Assembly (NCBI GenBank): GCA_958295785.1
Contig: OY282377.1
Location: forward strand, 1,812,394-1,876,393
Direction of reading: 5' to 3'
Origin: an uncultured Latescibacterota bacterium
Lineage (GTDB): Bacteria; Latescibacterota; UBA2968
Length of the DNA stretch: 64,000 bases
The notes under the pieces are model-generated. The model saw nothing but the letters and a program-made list of their open reading frames with translations, made no database searches and had not been told where the DNA came from. This document shows positions 54,521 to 63,747 of this stretch, in pieces. The position numbers and the translations under genes were made by a program. Each line of letters starts with the position of its first letter. Positions within the stretch are counted from its first letter, which is position 1.

Positions 54521-54560
54521 CGTAGGGATAGGCCCCCGTGCCTGTCCTCATATCCGGGGC
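54521..54560. repeat. REP-like palindrome between convergent genes
   Basis: CGTAGGGATAGGCCCCCGTG followed by CCTGTCCTCATATCCGGGGC. It lies between the ends of the protease and sulfatase genes, where a hairpin could end both transcripts. Confidence 0.5.
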
Positions 54561-54577
54561 GGGCTGACGAATCATCT

Positions 54578-55990
54578 TTACGCTTCCACATCCTTGGCGT
54601 AACGCTCGTCTTTCACTTTGGCTTGCAGGCGGTGGAGTTCGTCTTTGAGTTCGCGCACAACCTCGGCGTATTCGGGATTGTCGTACACATTGTTGAGTTC
54701 ACGGGGGTCTTTTTGGAGGTCGAAAAGTTCCCATTCGGGTTCTTTGGTATCTTCGACCGACCCTTTTTGCTGGAGGCCATCGGCGTAGTAATAAATGAGT
54801 TTGTACTCGTGGGTGCGAACCCCGTAATGTGCATAAACGCCGTGATGTGCGAGGTGCATCCAATAGCGATAGTACATTGCGGTTTGCCAGCCTTCGGGTG
54901 TTTTGCGGTTGAGCAAGGGACGGATGCTCGATCCCTGGAAGGCGTCGGGAATGTCAATGCCCGCGTAGTCGAGAAAGGTGGGGGCAAAATCGACATTGAG
55001 GATCATGTCGGTATTGACACTGCCGGGCTCGATTTCTTTGGGATAGCGAATGATGAACGGCATGCGAAGCGATTCCTCGTACATAAAACGCTTGTCATAC
55101 CAGCCGTGATCGCCCAAGAAAAAGCCCTGGTCAGACGTGTAAATGACGATGGTGTTGTCGGCGAGACCTTCTGCATCGAGATAGTCCAGCATTCGCCCCA
55201 CATTGTCGTCAACAGAAGCCACACAGCGCAGGTAGTCTTTGATATAACGCTGGTATTTCCATTTCTTGTCTTCTTCGGGCGAGAGGCCCTCAGGGGGCAC
55301 TCCCTTGAGGTCTCTTTCGTTCATGTCGCGGTCAACGCGCATCTTGGCGGCTTTGGCAGCGCTGGCGCGGTTGCTGTAGTCGTCCCAAAAGGTCTCGGGT
55401 TCGGGAATGTCCTCGTCTTCATACATGTGGGCGTGTTTCTCGTCCGGCTCCCAAGCGCGGTGGGGGGCTTTGTGGTGATACATGAGCATAAAGGGGCGGT
55501 TGGTGTCTCGCGCTTTGAGCCAGTCGAGGCACAAATCGGTGATGATGTCCGTGACATAACCCTCATAGACTTTTTCCTCGCCCATTTCTATCATTTTGGG
55601 GTTGTGGTACAAACCCTGCCCGGGCAACACGTTCCAGTAGTCAAAGCCGGTGGGATCGTGAATCCCGCCGTGACCGAGATGCCATTTGCCGATCATAGCG
55701 GTTTGATAGCCCGCTTGCTGGAGCAATTTGGGAAAGGTGAGTTGCCGGCCGTCGAGATGGGTTGCCAGCGTGGTGACGCCGTTGATGTGGTTGTACGTGC
55801 CGCTGAGGATGGTCGCGCGGCTGGGGGCGCAAATCGAGTTGGTGCAAAAGCAGTTGTCAAAGCGCGTGCCTTCATTTGCAATGCGGTCGAGGTTGGGCGT
55901 CTGGTTGATGCGGCTGTTGTAACAACTCATGGCATGCGATGCGTGATCGTCAGACATGATGAAGAGGATGTTGGGGCGATTCGCAGGCAT
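54578..55990 (-). CDS. Sulfatase (formylglycine-dependent, type S1)
   Basis: 470 residues from ATG 55990 with GGAG eight bases upstream. Metal ligands Asp14/Asp15 lie in [14 protein letters not shown]. The formylglycine motif is C-A-P-S-R at 54-58, followed by [31 protein letters not shown] and [20 protein letters not shown] complete the active site. The Cys-type motif requires a formylglycine-generating enzyme, not seen here. The N-terminus lacks a signal peptide. Substrate is probably a sulfated sugar; no close polysaccharide genes pin it down. Confidence 0.93.
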   Translation of the reverse strand: MPANRPNILFIMSDDHASHAMSCYNSRINQTPNLDRIANEGTRFDNCFCTNSICAPSRATILSGTYNHINGVTTLATHLDGRQLTFPKLLQQAGYQTAMIGKWHLGHGGIHDPTGFDYWNVLPGQGLYHNPKMIEMGEEKVYEGYVTDIITDLCLDWLKARDTNRPFMLMYHHKAPHRAWEPDEKHAHMYEDEDIPEPETFWDDYSNRASAAKAAKMRVDRDMNERDLKGVPPEGLSPEEDKKWKYQRYIKDYLRCVASVDDNVGRMLDYLDAEGLADNTIVIYTSDQGFFLGDHGWYDKRFMYEESLRMPFIIRYPKEIEPGSVNTDMILNVDFAPTFLDYAGIDIPDAFQGSSIRPLLNRKTPEGWQTAMYYRYWMHLAHHGVYAHYGVRTHEYKLIYYYADGLQQKGSVEDTKEPEWELFDLQKDPRELNNVYDNPEYAEVVRELKDELHRLQAKVKDERYAKDVEA

Positions 55991-56030
55991 AAAAGACTCC
56001 TTGATAGGGTGATTCACGAAGGACACGGTC

Positions 56031-56057
56031 GGGGGACAACTGCGACAGCAGTTCACG
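56031..56057 (+). repeat. Hairpin insert upstream of sulfatase gene
   Basis: GGGGGACAACTGC, loop GACA, GCAGTTCA. It has the same arms and flanks as the inserts in the MITE copies and at the LRR stop, here 45 bp upstream of the sulfatase start and inside its leader. Confidence 0.6.
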
Positions 56058-56099
56058 GACACGAAGGGCTTTAGGAACACCATTTGTAAATGTTAGGTC

Positions 56100-56563
56100 T
56101 AATACTAAATTGATTTTCTGTTGGCCTGATGCGCTATGCGACCCGCAAATGATTCCCTTGACGTTACCCAGTCATTCAAAGAAGCCATCGCAACAAGGCC
56201 ATCCCAAAAGACCATCGGATAAAGCCATCACGCACAGCGCGCAAGGCCGTCTCGCAACCCACGTTCATTGGGCAACCCACCTCGCAGGCCGGCGCATGTC
56301 GTTCTGTTACAAAAGCGATTTGCGCTGTGCCAGCCTCTCGGCGCATGAGAGCGGCATTTTTGAACTGCTAAGGCAGTTGTACCCCGCTCGCTTCCTTTTT
56401 TTTGCTGTGAAAAAAAAGGAAGTCGCCGCACGCATCGAAGGCAACAAACGGCGCTTGAGAACCAAACGCTTGAGACAAGCACCCCATGATCCGTACAGAA
56501 GTTTGTCCCTCATTCCTCCCTGATGGGAGGCAGGATACGGACAAATAAAATCAAATTGGTATA
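56100..56563 (-). mobile_element. MITE-like repeat family, copy D (full length, 464 bp)
   Basis: The only copy with both terminal repeats: TAATACTAAATTGATTTTC at 56100-56118, and at the other end (minus strand) TATACCAATTTGATTTTAT. These are imperfect inverted repeats of about 19 bp. The core hairpin CTTCCTTTTTTTT/AAAAAAAAGGAAG (56391-56422) has 13 perfect pairs. It includes the 28-bp hairpin insert at about 56362-56390. It fills the gap between the sulfatase and sensor genes. Confidence 0.88.
56362..56388 (-). repeat. Hairpin insert (inside MITE copy D)
   Basis: In plus orientation TGAACTGC, loop TAAG, GCAGTTGTACCCCGC. The arms are as in copy A but the loop differs. Confidence 0.7.
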
Positions 56564-56662
56564 ATCTGCGGTTTGTCAACATAGCGCATCGCGCTTGAGA
56601 TAGCAAGCGAGATAAAATAATGTGCGAGCGGCGGCGCGATATGACATTGAAGGAGTGTGTGA

Positions 56663-59600
56663 ATGGGCGGTGAAAATTTGAAAACGCTTTTCAGTTGGAT
56701 GCTCGTTGGGTTGTTTTTGTTGAACAGCGAAATTTTTGCGGGCGAGACCCAGCGCGTGTGGACGGCTTTTCGGCAAGAAGACGGGCTGGCGCACAATGTG
56801 GCGACGGCTGTGGTGCAAACGCCGGATGGGGCCATGTGGTTTGCCACGCTGGGCGGCGTGTCGCGCTATGACGGGCGCGTTTGGAAGACGTATGGCGTTG
56901 AAGATGGATTGCCGGGAACCGCGGTTTTAGATCTGGTTGCCACGCCCGACAACACCGTTTGGGCTGCTTTGGGACGTCGCCTCGACCGCCAACCCCAACG
57001 GGCAATCGCTTATTTTTCCAAAGAAAAATGGGTGGGCATCGATGTGCCAGAGCATTCGGAACAGGTGGGCGTGCGCCAGATTTTGGGGCTGGATAGCAGT
57101 CGCGTGTGTTTGGTGACAGATGACGGCCGCCTGTTGCGCCTTACCGGCGCGCAGTTGGATGTGGTGACATTAGATGGTCGCCCGATTCGAGGCGTGCAAA
57201 GCCTGATGGCCGATGCCGATGGCAAGGTTTGGGTCGCTTATGGCGGGCGAGGAGGGAATGCCTCGTTGGGGCCTGGGTTGGGGCCTGGGGGCGCGGGCCG
57301 CGGCGACCCCCCTGGGCGAGGCAGGCGCGGGGGGTTTCGAGACGCGGACGGTTTAGAAGGTCGCAGAGGCCGCGGCGGTTTCACAGGTGCAGAACGCAGA
57401 CCCCGCAGGCCCGGGTCGGGCGCGTGGCAAGCAGGGGGTATAGACAGTGGGCAGAGCATGGGATTGCTGGATATGGATACGGGCGTTTTGAAAGCCATTG
57501 CAGACATGGACAGTTTGATCGATGTGTCCGTGTTGGCGATGGCGCAAAGTGCGGATGGCGCGGTGTGGTTTGGCACAAACGGGGGCGGACTTAAGCGGTA
57601 CCATCGGGGAAAATGGGACACATTTACAACCGCGCACGGCTTGCCTTCCAACCGCGTGCAGGTGATCCGCTTTGCAAAAGACGGGACCCTGTGGATCGGC
57701 ACGCCGGCAGGCGCGGCGTTTCGAGATGTGCGCGGGCAATGGCATGCATTTGCAGAACGCGAGGGCTTGCCCAACAGCTATGTGGTCGATATCTGTGTTG
57801 CTGCGGATGGCGCGATATGGGTGGGCACGCGCGGCGGCGTTGCGCGGTTGGGGCTTTCGGGATGGCAGCACCATTTGGATTGGCCGGGAATGAATGATCG
57901 CGGCGCGGCCCTGTTCTCCCTAGACGGCGATGGTCAACTCTGGGTTGGCAATGACGCCCTTTACAAATTTGAGCGGGGTGCCTGGCATGAGATGTACGAC
58001 TTAGAGCGCGAAATGCGCGGGCGTCTGATCGATCTGTTTGTCGATGGCAAAGGCGATCTGTGGGTCGCAACCCCGTTTCAGTTGTCGCGCTATGACGGCG
58101 ACTCATGGCGGGTGATAAATCCCGATCATCTCCGGGGATCGCCCGTGCGCGCCGTGTGCCCGGCGAGAGATGGCGGCGTGTGGATCCTCGCGCGCTCGGG
58201 CATTTATCGCTTCGATGGACAGACGTGGACCATCCCCTCTGCCGTGCGCGGCTTGGCGCAGATGGAGGGCAATCCCAATGGCATTTCGATTTGCGAGGCC
58301 AGCGATGGCGCGCTGTGGATAGGGCAGATGGATGGCGTGCTCCATGTGGCGGATGGGCAACCGCGCAAATACACGCTTGACGACGGCATACCCGATGGCC
58401 CGATCAATGTGATTGCCGAAGATATCGGCGGGCGCATCTGGATCAGTTCACCGCTCGAGGGCGTGGCGCATTTTAATGGGCAGCGATGGCGGCGCGTGCC
58501 AGGCGCAGATCAAGCGCAGTTCAACGGCATCAGTCGCATTTTCCCGGCCGACGATGGCAAGGTGTGGCTGGCTTCGTCTGTTGATGGTGCGATTCACACC
58601 GATGGTTTTGCATGGGTGCGCTATACGGTGCAAGAGGGCTTGCCCAGCACCCGGGTTTGGGATGTGGGGCAAGATGCCAAAGGCCATCTCTGGTTTGCAA
58701 CCGCCGAGGGGTTGGGCTATTATCGCCCGGATAGCGATGCGCCCGAAACCCTGCTTTTGGCCCCGCTCACTCAGATCGCGCCGTATCAGATCGCGCTGTT
58801 TGAATTTGCCGGGCAAGATGTGTGGAAGCAAACGCCAGATTGGTCCTTGCAATACGCATGGCGGCTCAACGAGGGCGCGTGGTCGGCTTTTGGGCGCAAC
58901 AATCGCGTTTTGTTGGAAGACCTCGACGCCGGTTCTCACAAACTCGAAGTGCGCGCCATGGATCTCGCTTTTAATGTGGATGCGACTCCGGTTGTGCAGG
59001 TCTTTGAAGTTTTGGCACCCGTGTGGCAGCGTCCATGGTTTGTGGGGTTGAGCGGTTTTTCACTGCTCGCGGTGGTGCTCACCACGGGATATGCGTTTCA
59101 AAAGCACAAACGCTGGCGCGTGGCACAGGCGCGATTGATCCACGAATTGGAGACGGAACTTCAAGAAGCCCACGATATGCAAATGGGCCTGTTGCCCCGA
59201 GACCCCGTGCGCGAAAAGGGCTTTGAGGTGGTGGGCAAATGCCTGCCCGCCAATCACGTCGGCGGCGATTACTTCACGTATTTCTGGCTGGACGACAACC
59301 GGCAAATCCTGGGATTTTGCGCCGCAGATGTGTCGGGCAAAGCCATGCAAGGCGCGGTGAGGGCCATGCAATTGAGCGGCATGTTGCACTATGAGGCGCG
59401 CGCCGAACGCACCCCGATAGATGTGCTGCGGAATTTGAACGCGGTTTTGCAAGAGCAATTCGACGCGATGAGTTTTGTGACCTGTTGTTTGGGAACGCTG
59501 TATTTACAGACCGGGAAGGTCGTTTTGGCCAATGCCGGGCATCCCTATCCCTATCACGTCTCTGCGGCCGGGCATTTGCACATGGTCGAATTGATGTCCG

Positions 59601-59896
59601 TGCCCTTGGGCATGACCTTGCCCCCCGAGGTCAATACCGAACCCAAAGAGACGCATATCGCATTAGACGCTGGCGATATGCTGGTGATCTACAGCGATGG
59701 GGTGACAGATATGCAAAATGCAGCGGGCGATTTTTACGAAGAAGCGCGGTTGGAGGCCCTGCTCAAAAAGCACGCACACGAGGATGCCAGCACCCTGATC
59801 GATGCTGTGATAGACGACTTGCTTCAATTTCGCGCATCGTCAGCACAAACAGATGACGTCACGCTTCTCGTGATCAAAAGGAGGTCTTCCCCATGA
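56663..59896 (+). CDS. Beta-propeller sensor with membrane helix and PP2C/SpoIIE phosphatase output
   Basis: 1077 residues from ATG 56663 with AAGGAG upstream. The signal region ends about residue 25. Two-component-sensor-type propeller repeats fill about 30-700 (DGAMWFATLGGVSRYDGRVW, DGAIWVGTRGGVARL, GRIWISSPLEGVAHFNGQRW). A Gly/Arg/Pro-rich insert of about 65 residues interrupts them at 192-256. A Y_Y_Y domain (about 702-783) and one membrane helix (about 790-812) lead to a cytoplasmic SpoIIE/RsbU phosphatase (about 843-1075) with GGDYF, CAADVSGKAM and VIYSDGVTDMQNA metal ligands. The usual output of such receptors is a kinase or AraC domain; here it is a phosphatase. It probably controls an anti-anti-sigma or similar phosphoprotein. 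The stop overlaps the next oxidoreductase start (ATGA). Confidence 0.92.
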   Translation: MGGENLKTLFSWMLVGLFLLNSEIFAGETQRVWTAFRQEDGLAHNVATAVVQTPDGAMWFATLGGVSRYDGRVWKTYGVEDGLPGTAVLDLVATPDNTVWAALGRRLDRQPQRAIAYFSKEKWVGIDVPEHSEQVGVRQILGLDSSRVCLVTDDGRLLRLTGAQLDVVTLDGRPIRGVQSLMADADGKVWVAYGGRGGNASLGPGLGPGGAGRGDPPGRGRRGGFRDADGLEGRRGRGGFTGAERRPRRPGSGAWQAGGIDSGQSMGLLDMDTGVLKAIADMDSLIDVSVLAMAQSADGAVWFGTNGGGLKRYHRGKWDTFTTAHGLPSNRVQVIRFAKDGTLWIGTPAGAAFRDVRGQWHAFAEREGLPNSYVVDICVAADGAIWVGTRGGVARLGLSGWQHHLDWPGMNDRGAALFSLDGDGQLWVGNDALYKFERGAWHEMYDLEREMRGRLIDLFVDGKGDLWVATPFQLSRYDGDSWRVINPDHLRGSPVRAVCPARDGGVWILARSGIYRFDGQTWTIPSAVRGLAQMEGNPNGISICEASDGALWIGQMDGVLHVADGQPRKYTLDDGIPDGPINVIAEDIGGRIWISSPLEGVAHFNGQRWRRVPGADQAQFNGISRIFPADDGKVWLASSVDGAIHTDGFAWVRYTVQEGLPSTRVWDVGQDAKGHLWFATAEGLGYYRPDSDAPETLLLAPLTQIAPYQIALFEFAGQDVWKQTPDWSLQYAWRLNEGAWSAFGRNNRVLLEDLDAGSHKLEVRAMDLAFNVDATPVVQVFEVLAPVWQRPWFVGLSGFSLLAVVLTTGYAFQKHKRWRVAQARLIHELETELQEAHDMQMGLLPRDPVREKGFEVVGKCLPANHVGGDYFTYFWLDDNRQILGFCAADVSGKAMQGAVRAMQLSGMLHYEARAERTPIDVLRNLNAVLQEQFDAMSFVTCCLGTLYLQTGKVVLANAGHPYPYHVSAAGHLHMVELMSVPLGMTLPPEVNTEPKETHIALDAGDMLVIYSDGVTDMQNAAGDFYEEARLEALLKKHAHEDASTLIDAVIDDLLQFRASSAQTDDVTLLVIKRRSSP

Positions 59897-60906
59897 AAAA
59901 CGCGATAGCCGTCGTTGGCACGGGCTATATTGGCGGCGAACACATCAAAGCCATTGCGGCCAATCCCCGTGCCCATTTGCGAACAATCTGCACCACGCCG
60001 CGCAGCGAACGCATTGCAAAAGACCTGCAAGCGACCTACGCTGCAGATCGCATATCGACCGATTACGACCGCGTCTTGTGCGATCCGGAAGTCGATATCG
60101 TGTATCTTTGCACCCCCAACGCGCAACACGCGGATCAGGCCATTGCCGCTTTGGGCGCGGGCAAGCACGTTTTTGTTGAAAAACCCTTGGCCGTGACGGT
60201 TGAAGACTGTGAAAAAATCGTCCATGCCGCCAGACGGTCAGAACAACGGGTCATGGTCGGCCACGGCGCGCGATTTGGCAGCATCTTTGAAACCATCCAC
60301 CACCTCGTCCACAGCGGCACCTTGGGCGATGCCTGTTTTGTGGAAGGCGATTACATCCACGACCTCAAACCCTTCTTGCCGTTGCCCGGGCACGACTGGT
60401 GGATGCACCCGGAGCGAGAAGGCCAACTGCCCATCATCGGCGGCGCGTGCCATCCCATAGACCTCATGCGCTGGATCGCCGGCGAGATTGTGGAAGTCAG
60501 CGCGTATGGCGCGAACAGAAACATCCCCGAAGCCCCGTGGTGCGACACGGTGATCGCGGGCTTAAAATTTGAATCCGGCGCCTTGGGCAAATGCACGGTA
60601 TCTTGCGGCGCGGCAATCCCCTACACCCTCAACTTCAGCTACCACGGCAGCAAAGGCTCGGTTCACAATAACAAAGTCTTCATCGGCGGCATCCCCCACG
60701 TCGAGGGCTGGTCTGACCTGCCCGTTGAAATCCGCGCAGAAGACCACGCCTGCCCGCAGGAACTCGACCACTTTCTCGCCTGCATTGAACGCGCGGAAAA
60801 ACCGCGCATTGACGCGGCGGATGCGGCCCGCTCTGTGGCGGTGTGTTGCGCCATAGTCGAATCCATTGAAACCCATCGCCCGGCAACTGTCTTTCTAAAT
60901 TTTTGA
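59893..60906 (+). CDS. Gfo/Idh/MocA-family oxidoreductase
   Basis: 337 residues from ATG 59893 with AGGAGG upstream, sharing ATGA with the sensor gene. The Rossmann motif is IAVVGTGYIGGEHIKAI. The EKPLAVTVED motif and the C-terminal GHDWWMHPEREGQLPIIGGA, then CHPIDLMRWIAGEIVEVSAY, contain the catalytic-region His. Translational coupling to a sensor phosphatase is unusual for this family. It is followed closely by a GNAT gene and a second Gfo/Idh gene, suggesting one operon of sugar modification. Confidence 0.93.
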   Translation: MKNAIAVVGTGYIGGEHIKAIAANPRAHLRTICTTPRSERIAKDLQATYAADRISTDYDRVLCDPEVDIVYLCTPNAQHADQAIAALGAGKHVFVEKPLAVTVEDCEKIVHAARRSEQRVMVGHGARFGSIFETIHHLVHSGTLGDACFVEGDYIHDLKPFLPLPGHDWWMHPEREGQLPIIGGACHPIDLMRWIAGEIVEVSAYGANRNIPEAPWCDTVIAGLKFESGALGKCTVSCGAAIPYTLNFSYHGSKGSVHNNKVFIGGIPHVEGWSDLPVEIRAEDHACPQELDHFLACIERAEKPRIDAADAARSVAVCCAIVESIETHRPATVFLNF

Positions 60907-60909
60907 GAT

Positions 60910-61407
60910 ATGAACACCGCGCCCAATTCCACGCGCAGCATTCGCATGCACCGCTCGCTCGGGCAACCGCTTCCCCAATACGCCGAACCCGAGGGCTTTA
61001 TCATTCGCGCGCTTCGGCCCGGCGAAGAAGAAGCGTGGGTTCGCATGAAAAACGCGGCCTTTGGCGAAGAAGGCGGCAGGGCGTGGACCATTGAGGATTT
61101 TCACGCCACCTTCACCCGCGAGCCATGTTGCGATTACAAGCGCGTATTTGTCGCGCTGAAAGGCGATCACATGGTCGCCACGGCCAGCGCGTGGGAAGCC
61201 CATTACGGCGGCCCTGTCGGCCTCATCCACTGGGTTGGCACGCATCCCAAATACCGCGGGCATGGACTCGGCTATGCCCTCACCCTCCGCGCGCTTGAAG
61301 AACTCTCAGCACGCGGCTATGCAGACGCCTATCTCAACACCTCCCTGGCGCGCGAACCCGCGGTTCGCCTGTACAAACGCTTGGGGTTTCGCATTTTGGA
61401 GCCTTAA
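60910..61407 (+). CDS. GNAT-family N-acetyltransferase
   Basis: 165 residues from ATG 60910, three bases after the previous stop. The acetyl-CoA pyrophosphate-binding motif is GTHPKYRGHGLGYALTLRAL, with a strand VGLIHWVG before it and ARE-PAVRLYKRLGFRILEP at the end, all as in GNAT enzymes. The N-terminal 28 residues are extra and basic. The acceptor substrate is unknown; its place between two Gfo/Idh genes hints at an amino sugar. It is translated together with both neighbours. Confidence 0.88.
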   Translation: MNTAPNSTRSIRMHRSLGQPLPQYAEPEGFIIRALRPGEEEAWVRMKNAAFGEEGGRAWTIEDFHATFTREPCCDYKRVFVALKGDHMVATASAWEAHYGGPVGLIHWVGTHPKYRGHGLGYALTLRALEELSARGYADAYLNTSLAREPAVRLYKRLGFRILEP

Positions 61408-62400
61408 ATGAACGCCCCCATTCGCATTTTGCTCGTCGGTTGCGGGCGCATGGCCTTAAGCCATGCCAGCGGTTTGAAACCCCTGTCAGAACTCGGCATC
61501 ATTGTCGCGGGCGTCGATCCGTCTAAAGACGCGCGCAAAAAGCTGGAAACCGAATACGGCGTATCCGCCACCTATCCCGCGTTGGACGCCGCGCTCGCCC
61601 ATGTGGAAGCGGATGCCGCGATCATTGCCGCGCCCAATTTTCTGCACAAAAATTACACCATCGCCTGCTTGAAAAAGGGATTGCACACCCTCATCGAAAA
61701 GCCCATGGCCCTCACCATGGCCGATGTCGATGCCATGATCGCCACGGCCGAAGCCCAGGACAAATTGCTCATGAGCGGGCAGAGTCAGCGTTTTTCCCCG
61801 GGCATTCGCCAAGTTAAAAAAATGCTCGAAGAACGGGCCGTGGGAAAAATCCGCCACGTCATCCACCGCAGGCTCGGCTCCGGGCGCGGCGGAGACGCAC
61901 AGAGTTGGTTCGCGCGTCAGGAATTATCGGGCGGGATTTTGCCCGGCATTGGCGTCCACTCGCTCGACGTGCTCTTGTGGTGGCTCGATGAAAAAGTTGT
62001 CTCTGTCTCGGCTATCGTGCAAAATATCGACCCGCACCCGCAAATCGACATCGAAGACGAAGTCTCACTCATCGCCACAACAGAAAGCCATGCCATCCTC
62101 AACTGCGCCCTTTCCTTTCACCACCCTGGCGGCACGGATTGGCTGGTGATGGGCGACAAGGGCATCCTCCATCTCAACGGCACACAAGGTCCGCTCTTGC
62201 TCAACGGCAAAGAACAAGCCATTCCCCAAATCGTTTCCTTGGATGGCGAACCCAATATTCACGCCGAATTTCTCGCGGCCATTCGCAACAACCGCCCCCT
62301 CGCGCAAGCCTCTGCCCAAGATGTTCGCAAAACCATGGCCCTCATCTTTGCGGCGATGGAGTCGGGGAGAACCGGAAAGACTACGCTGGTGCCTGGGTGA
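61408..62400 (+). CDS. Gfo/Idh/MocA-family oxidoreductase
   Basis: 330 residues from ATG 61408, immediately after the GNAT stop. The Rossmann motif is IRILLVGCGRMALSHASGL. EKPMALTMADVDAMIATAEA carries the conserved Lys. The C-terminal domain has GKIRHVIHRRLGSGRGGDAQ and GGILPGIGVHSLDVLLWWLD with the catalytic-region His. It is a distinct subfamily from the gene at 59893 (low identity beyond motifs). Last gene of the sensor operon; a MITE copy begins about 15 bp downstream. Confidence 0.93.
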   Translation: MNAPIRILLVGCGRMALSHASGLKPLSELGIIVAGVDPSKDARKKLETEYGVSATYPALDAALAHVEADAAIIAAPNFLHKNYTIACLKKGLHTLIEKPMALTMADVDAMIATAEAQDKLLMSGQSQRFSPGIRQVKKMLEERAVGKIRHVIHRRLGSGRGGDAQSWFARQELSGGILPGIGVHSLDVLLWWLDEKVVSVSAIVQNIDPHPQIDIEDEVSLIATTESHAILNCALSFHHPGGTDWLVMGDKGILHLNGTQGPLLLNGKEQAIPQIVSLDGEPNIHAEFLAAIRNNRPLAQASAQDVRKTMALIFAAMESGRTGKTTLVPG

Positions 62401-62412
62401 GGTCGGTGGCCT

Positions 62413-62833
62413 AGGGAGGAATGAGGAACAAGCGTTCCGTAGAGAGCATGCGTTGCTCGTCTCAAGCGTTTGGTTCTGCCTCCATGTGGGTTGCCTTTAA
62501 TGCGTTGGCTACGCCTGTGCCTACGGCGTGCGGCGACCGACTTTTTTTCAACAGCAAAAAAAGGAAGCAAAAAATGCCGCTCTCAAACGCCGAGGGGTGC
62601 TCTGCACAGCGCAAATCGCTTCGTTGCACACACGACATGCGCCGGCCTGCGAAGAGAGTTGCAAGATGGCTGTGGGTTGCGAGACGGCCTTGCGCGCTGT
62701 GCGTGATGGCATGATCTGATGGTCTTTTGGGATGGCATTTTTGCAATGGTTTCTCTGAATGACGGCGTAAGGTCAAGGGAATCATTTGCGGGTCGCATAT
62801 CGCATCACATCAGGCCGACAGAAAATCAATTTA
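62413..62833 (+). mobile_element. MITE-like repeat family, copy H, interrupted by an IS5-like element
   Basis: The left end is lost (starts TAGGGAGGAATGAGGAACAA); the core hairpin TTTTTTTCAACAGCAAAAAA is present without the 28-bp insert. The right terminal repeat reads GAAAATCAATTTA and then stops where the IS5-like element begins with GAAGCCCTAACA, so the IS landed in this TTA. Confidence 0.85.
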
Positions 62834-63747
62834 GAAGCCCTAACAAAAAGCGTTGCCATGGATTTGTGAGAGGCCGATTTTCTTCTCAGCCCAACCCTTA
62901 CAACGTCCATGCCCGGCATCTGCAACCGGGCGAGGAGGGACAAATGACCAAACCCCTCGTGAGCGATGCACTCTGGGAAAAGGTCCACCCCCTTTTGCCG
63001 GTTCCCAAGCCGAGACGATTCCGCTTTCCCGGACGTAAGCGCATTGATGACCGCAAGGCGTTGACCGGCATTCTATTCGTCCTGAAGAGCGGCATCCCAT
63101 GGGATCAGTTGCCCCAAGAGATGGGGTGTGGTTCAGGGATGACCTGCTGGCGTCGTCTGAAGGCATGGCATGACGCCGGCGTGTGGGAGCGGCTTCATCA
63201 TCTGCTGTTGTCCAAACTGCGAGCGGCCGATGGCCTGGCCGGGTCTCGTGCCTGCGTGGACAGCGCCTGCCTGCGTGCGGTAGGCGCTGGGGGAAAACCC
63301 GGCCCCAATCCCACAGACCGCCGCAAGCCCGGGCGTAAGCATCATGGGATCACCGATGCCAACGGGGTGCCTTTGGCCGCGATTGTGCCCGGGGCGCACC
63401 GGCCAGATGTGACGCAATGGTTGCCATGGGTGGACGCCGTGCCTGCGGTCAGAGGCAAACGCGGTCGTCCGCGTCGCAGACCCCAACGGCTGTATGCGGC
63501 GCGTGCCTATGACTCGGAGGCGTGCCGGAAGGCCCTGCGTGCATGCCACATCTGGCCGGTGATCGCCCGGCGGGGTACAGAGCATGGCAGCGGGTTGGGC
63601 GTGTACCGGTGGGTCGTTGAGCGGACGCTGGCCTGGCTCCGGCAGTTTGGCAGCCTGCGGGTGCGCGACGAACGCAGAGCGGACCTCCATGAGGCGTTCC
63701 TCTCCATCGGCTGTTCACTCCTCTGTTTCAGATGCTTGATTTCTTTC
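62834..63747 (+). mobile_element. IS5-like element, copy 3 (right end lost)
   Basis: The left end GAAGCCCTAACAAAAAGCGT is intact. The right end stops at TTGATTTCTTT and is replaced by TTAGGACTTACGCAA, the end of an IS701-like element. Lacking one terminal repeat it cannot move itself, but its transposase could act in trans. Confidence 0.87.

Noticed and set aside
54485-56074. 529-codon plus-strand frame over the sulfatase
   Set aside because: Antisense shadow; the minus strand has all sulfatase active-site motifs.
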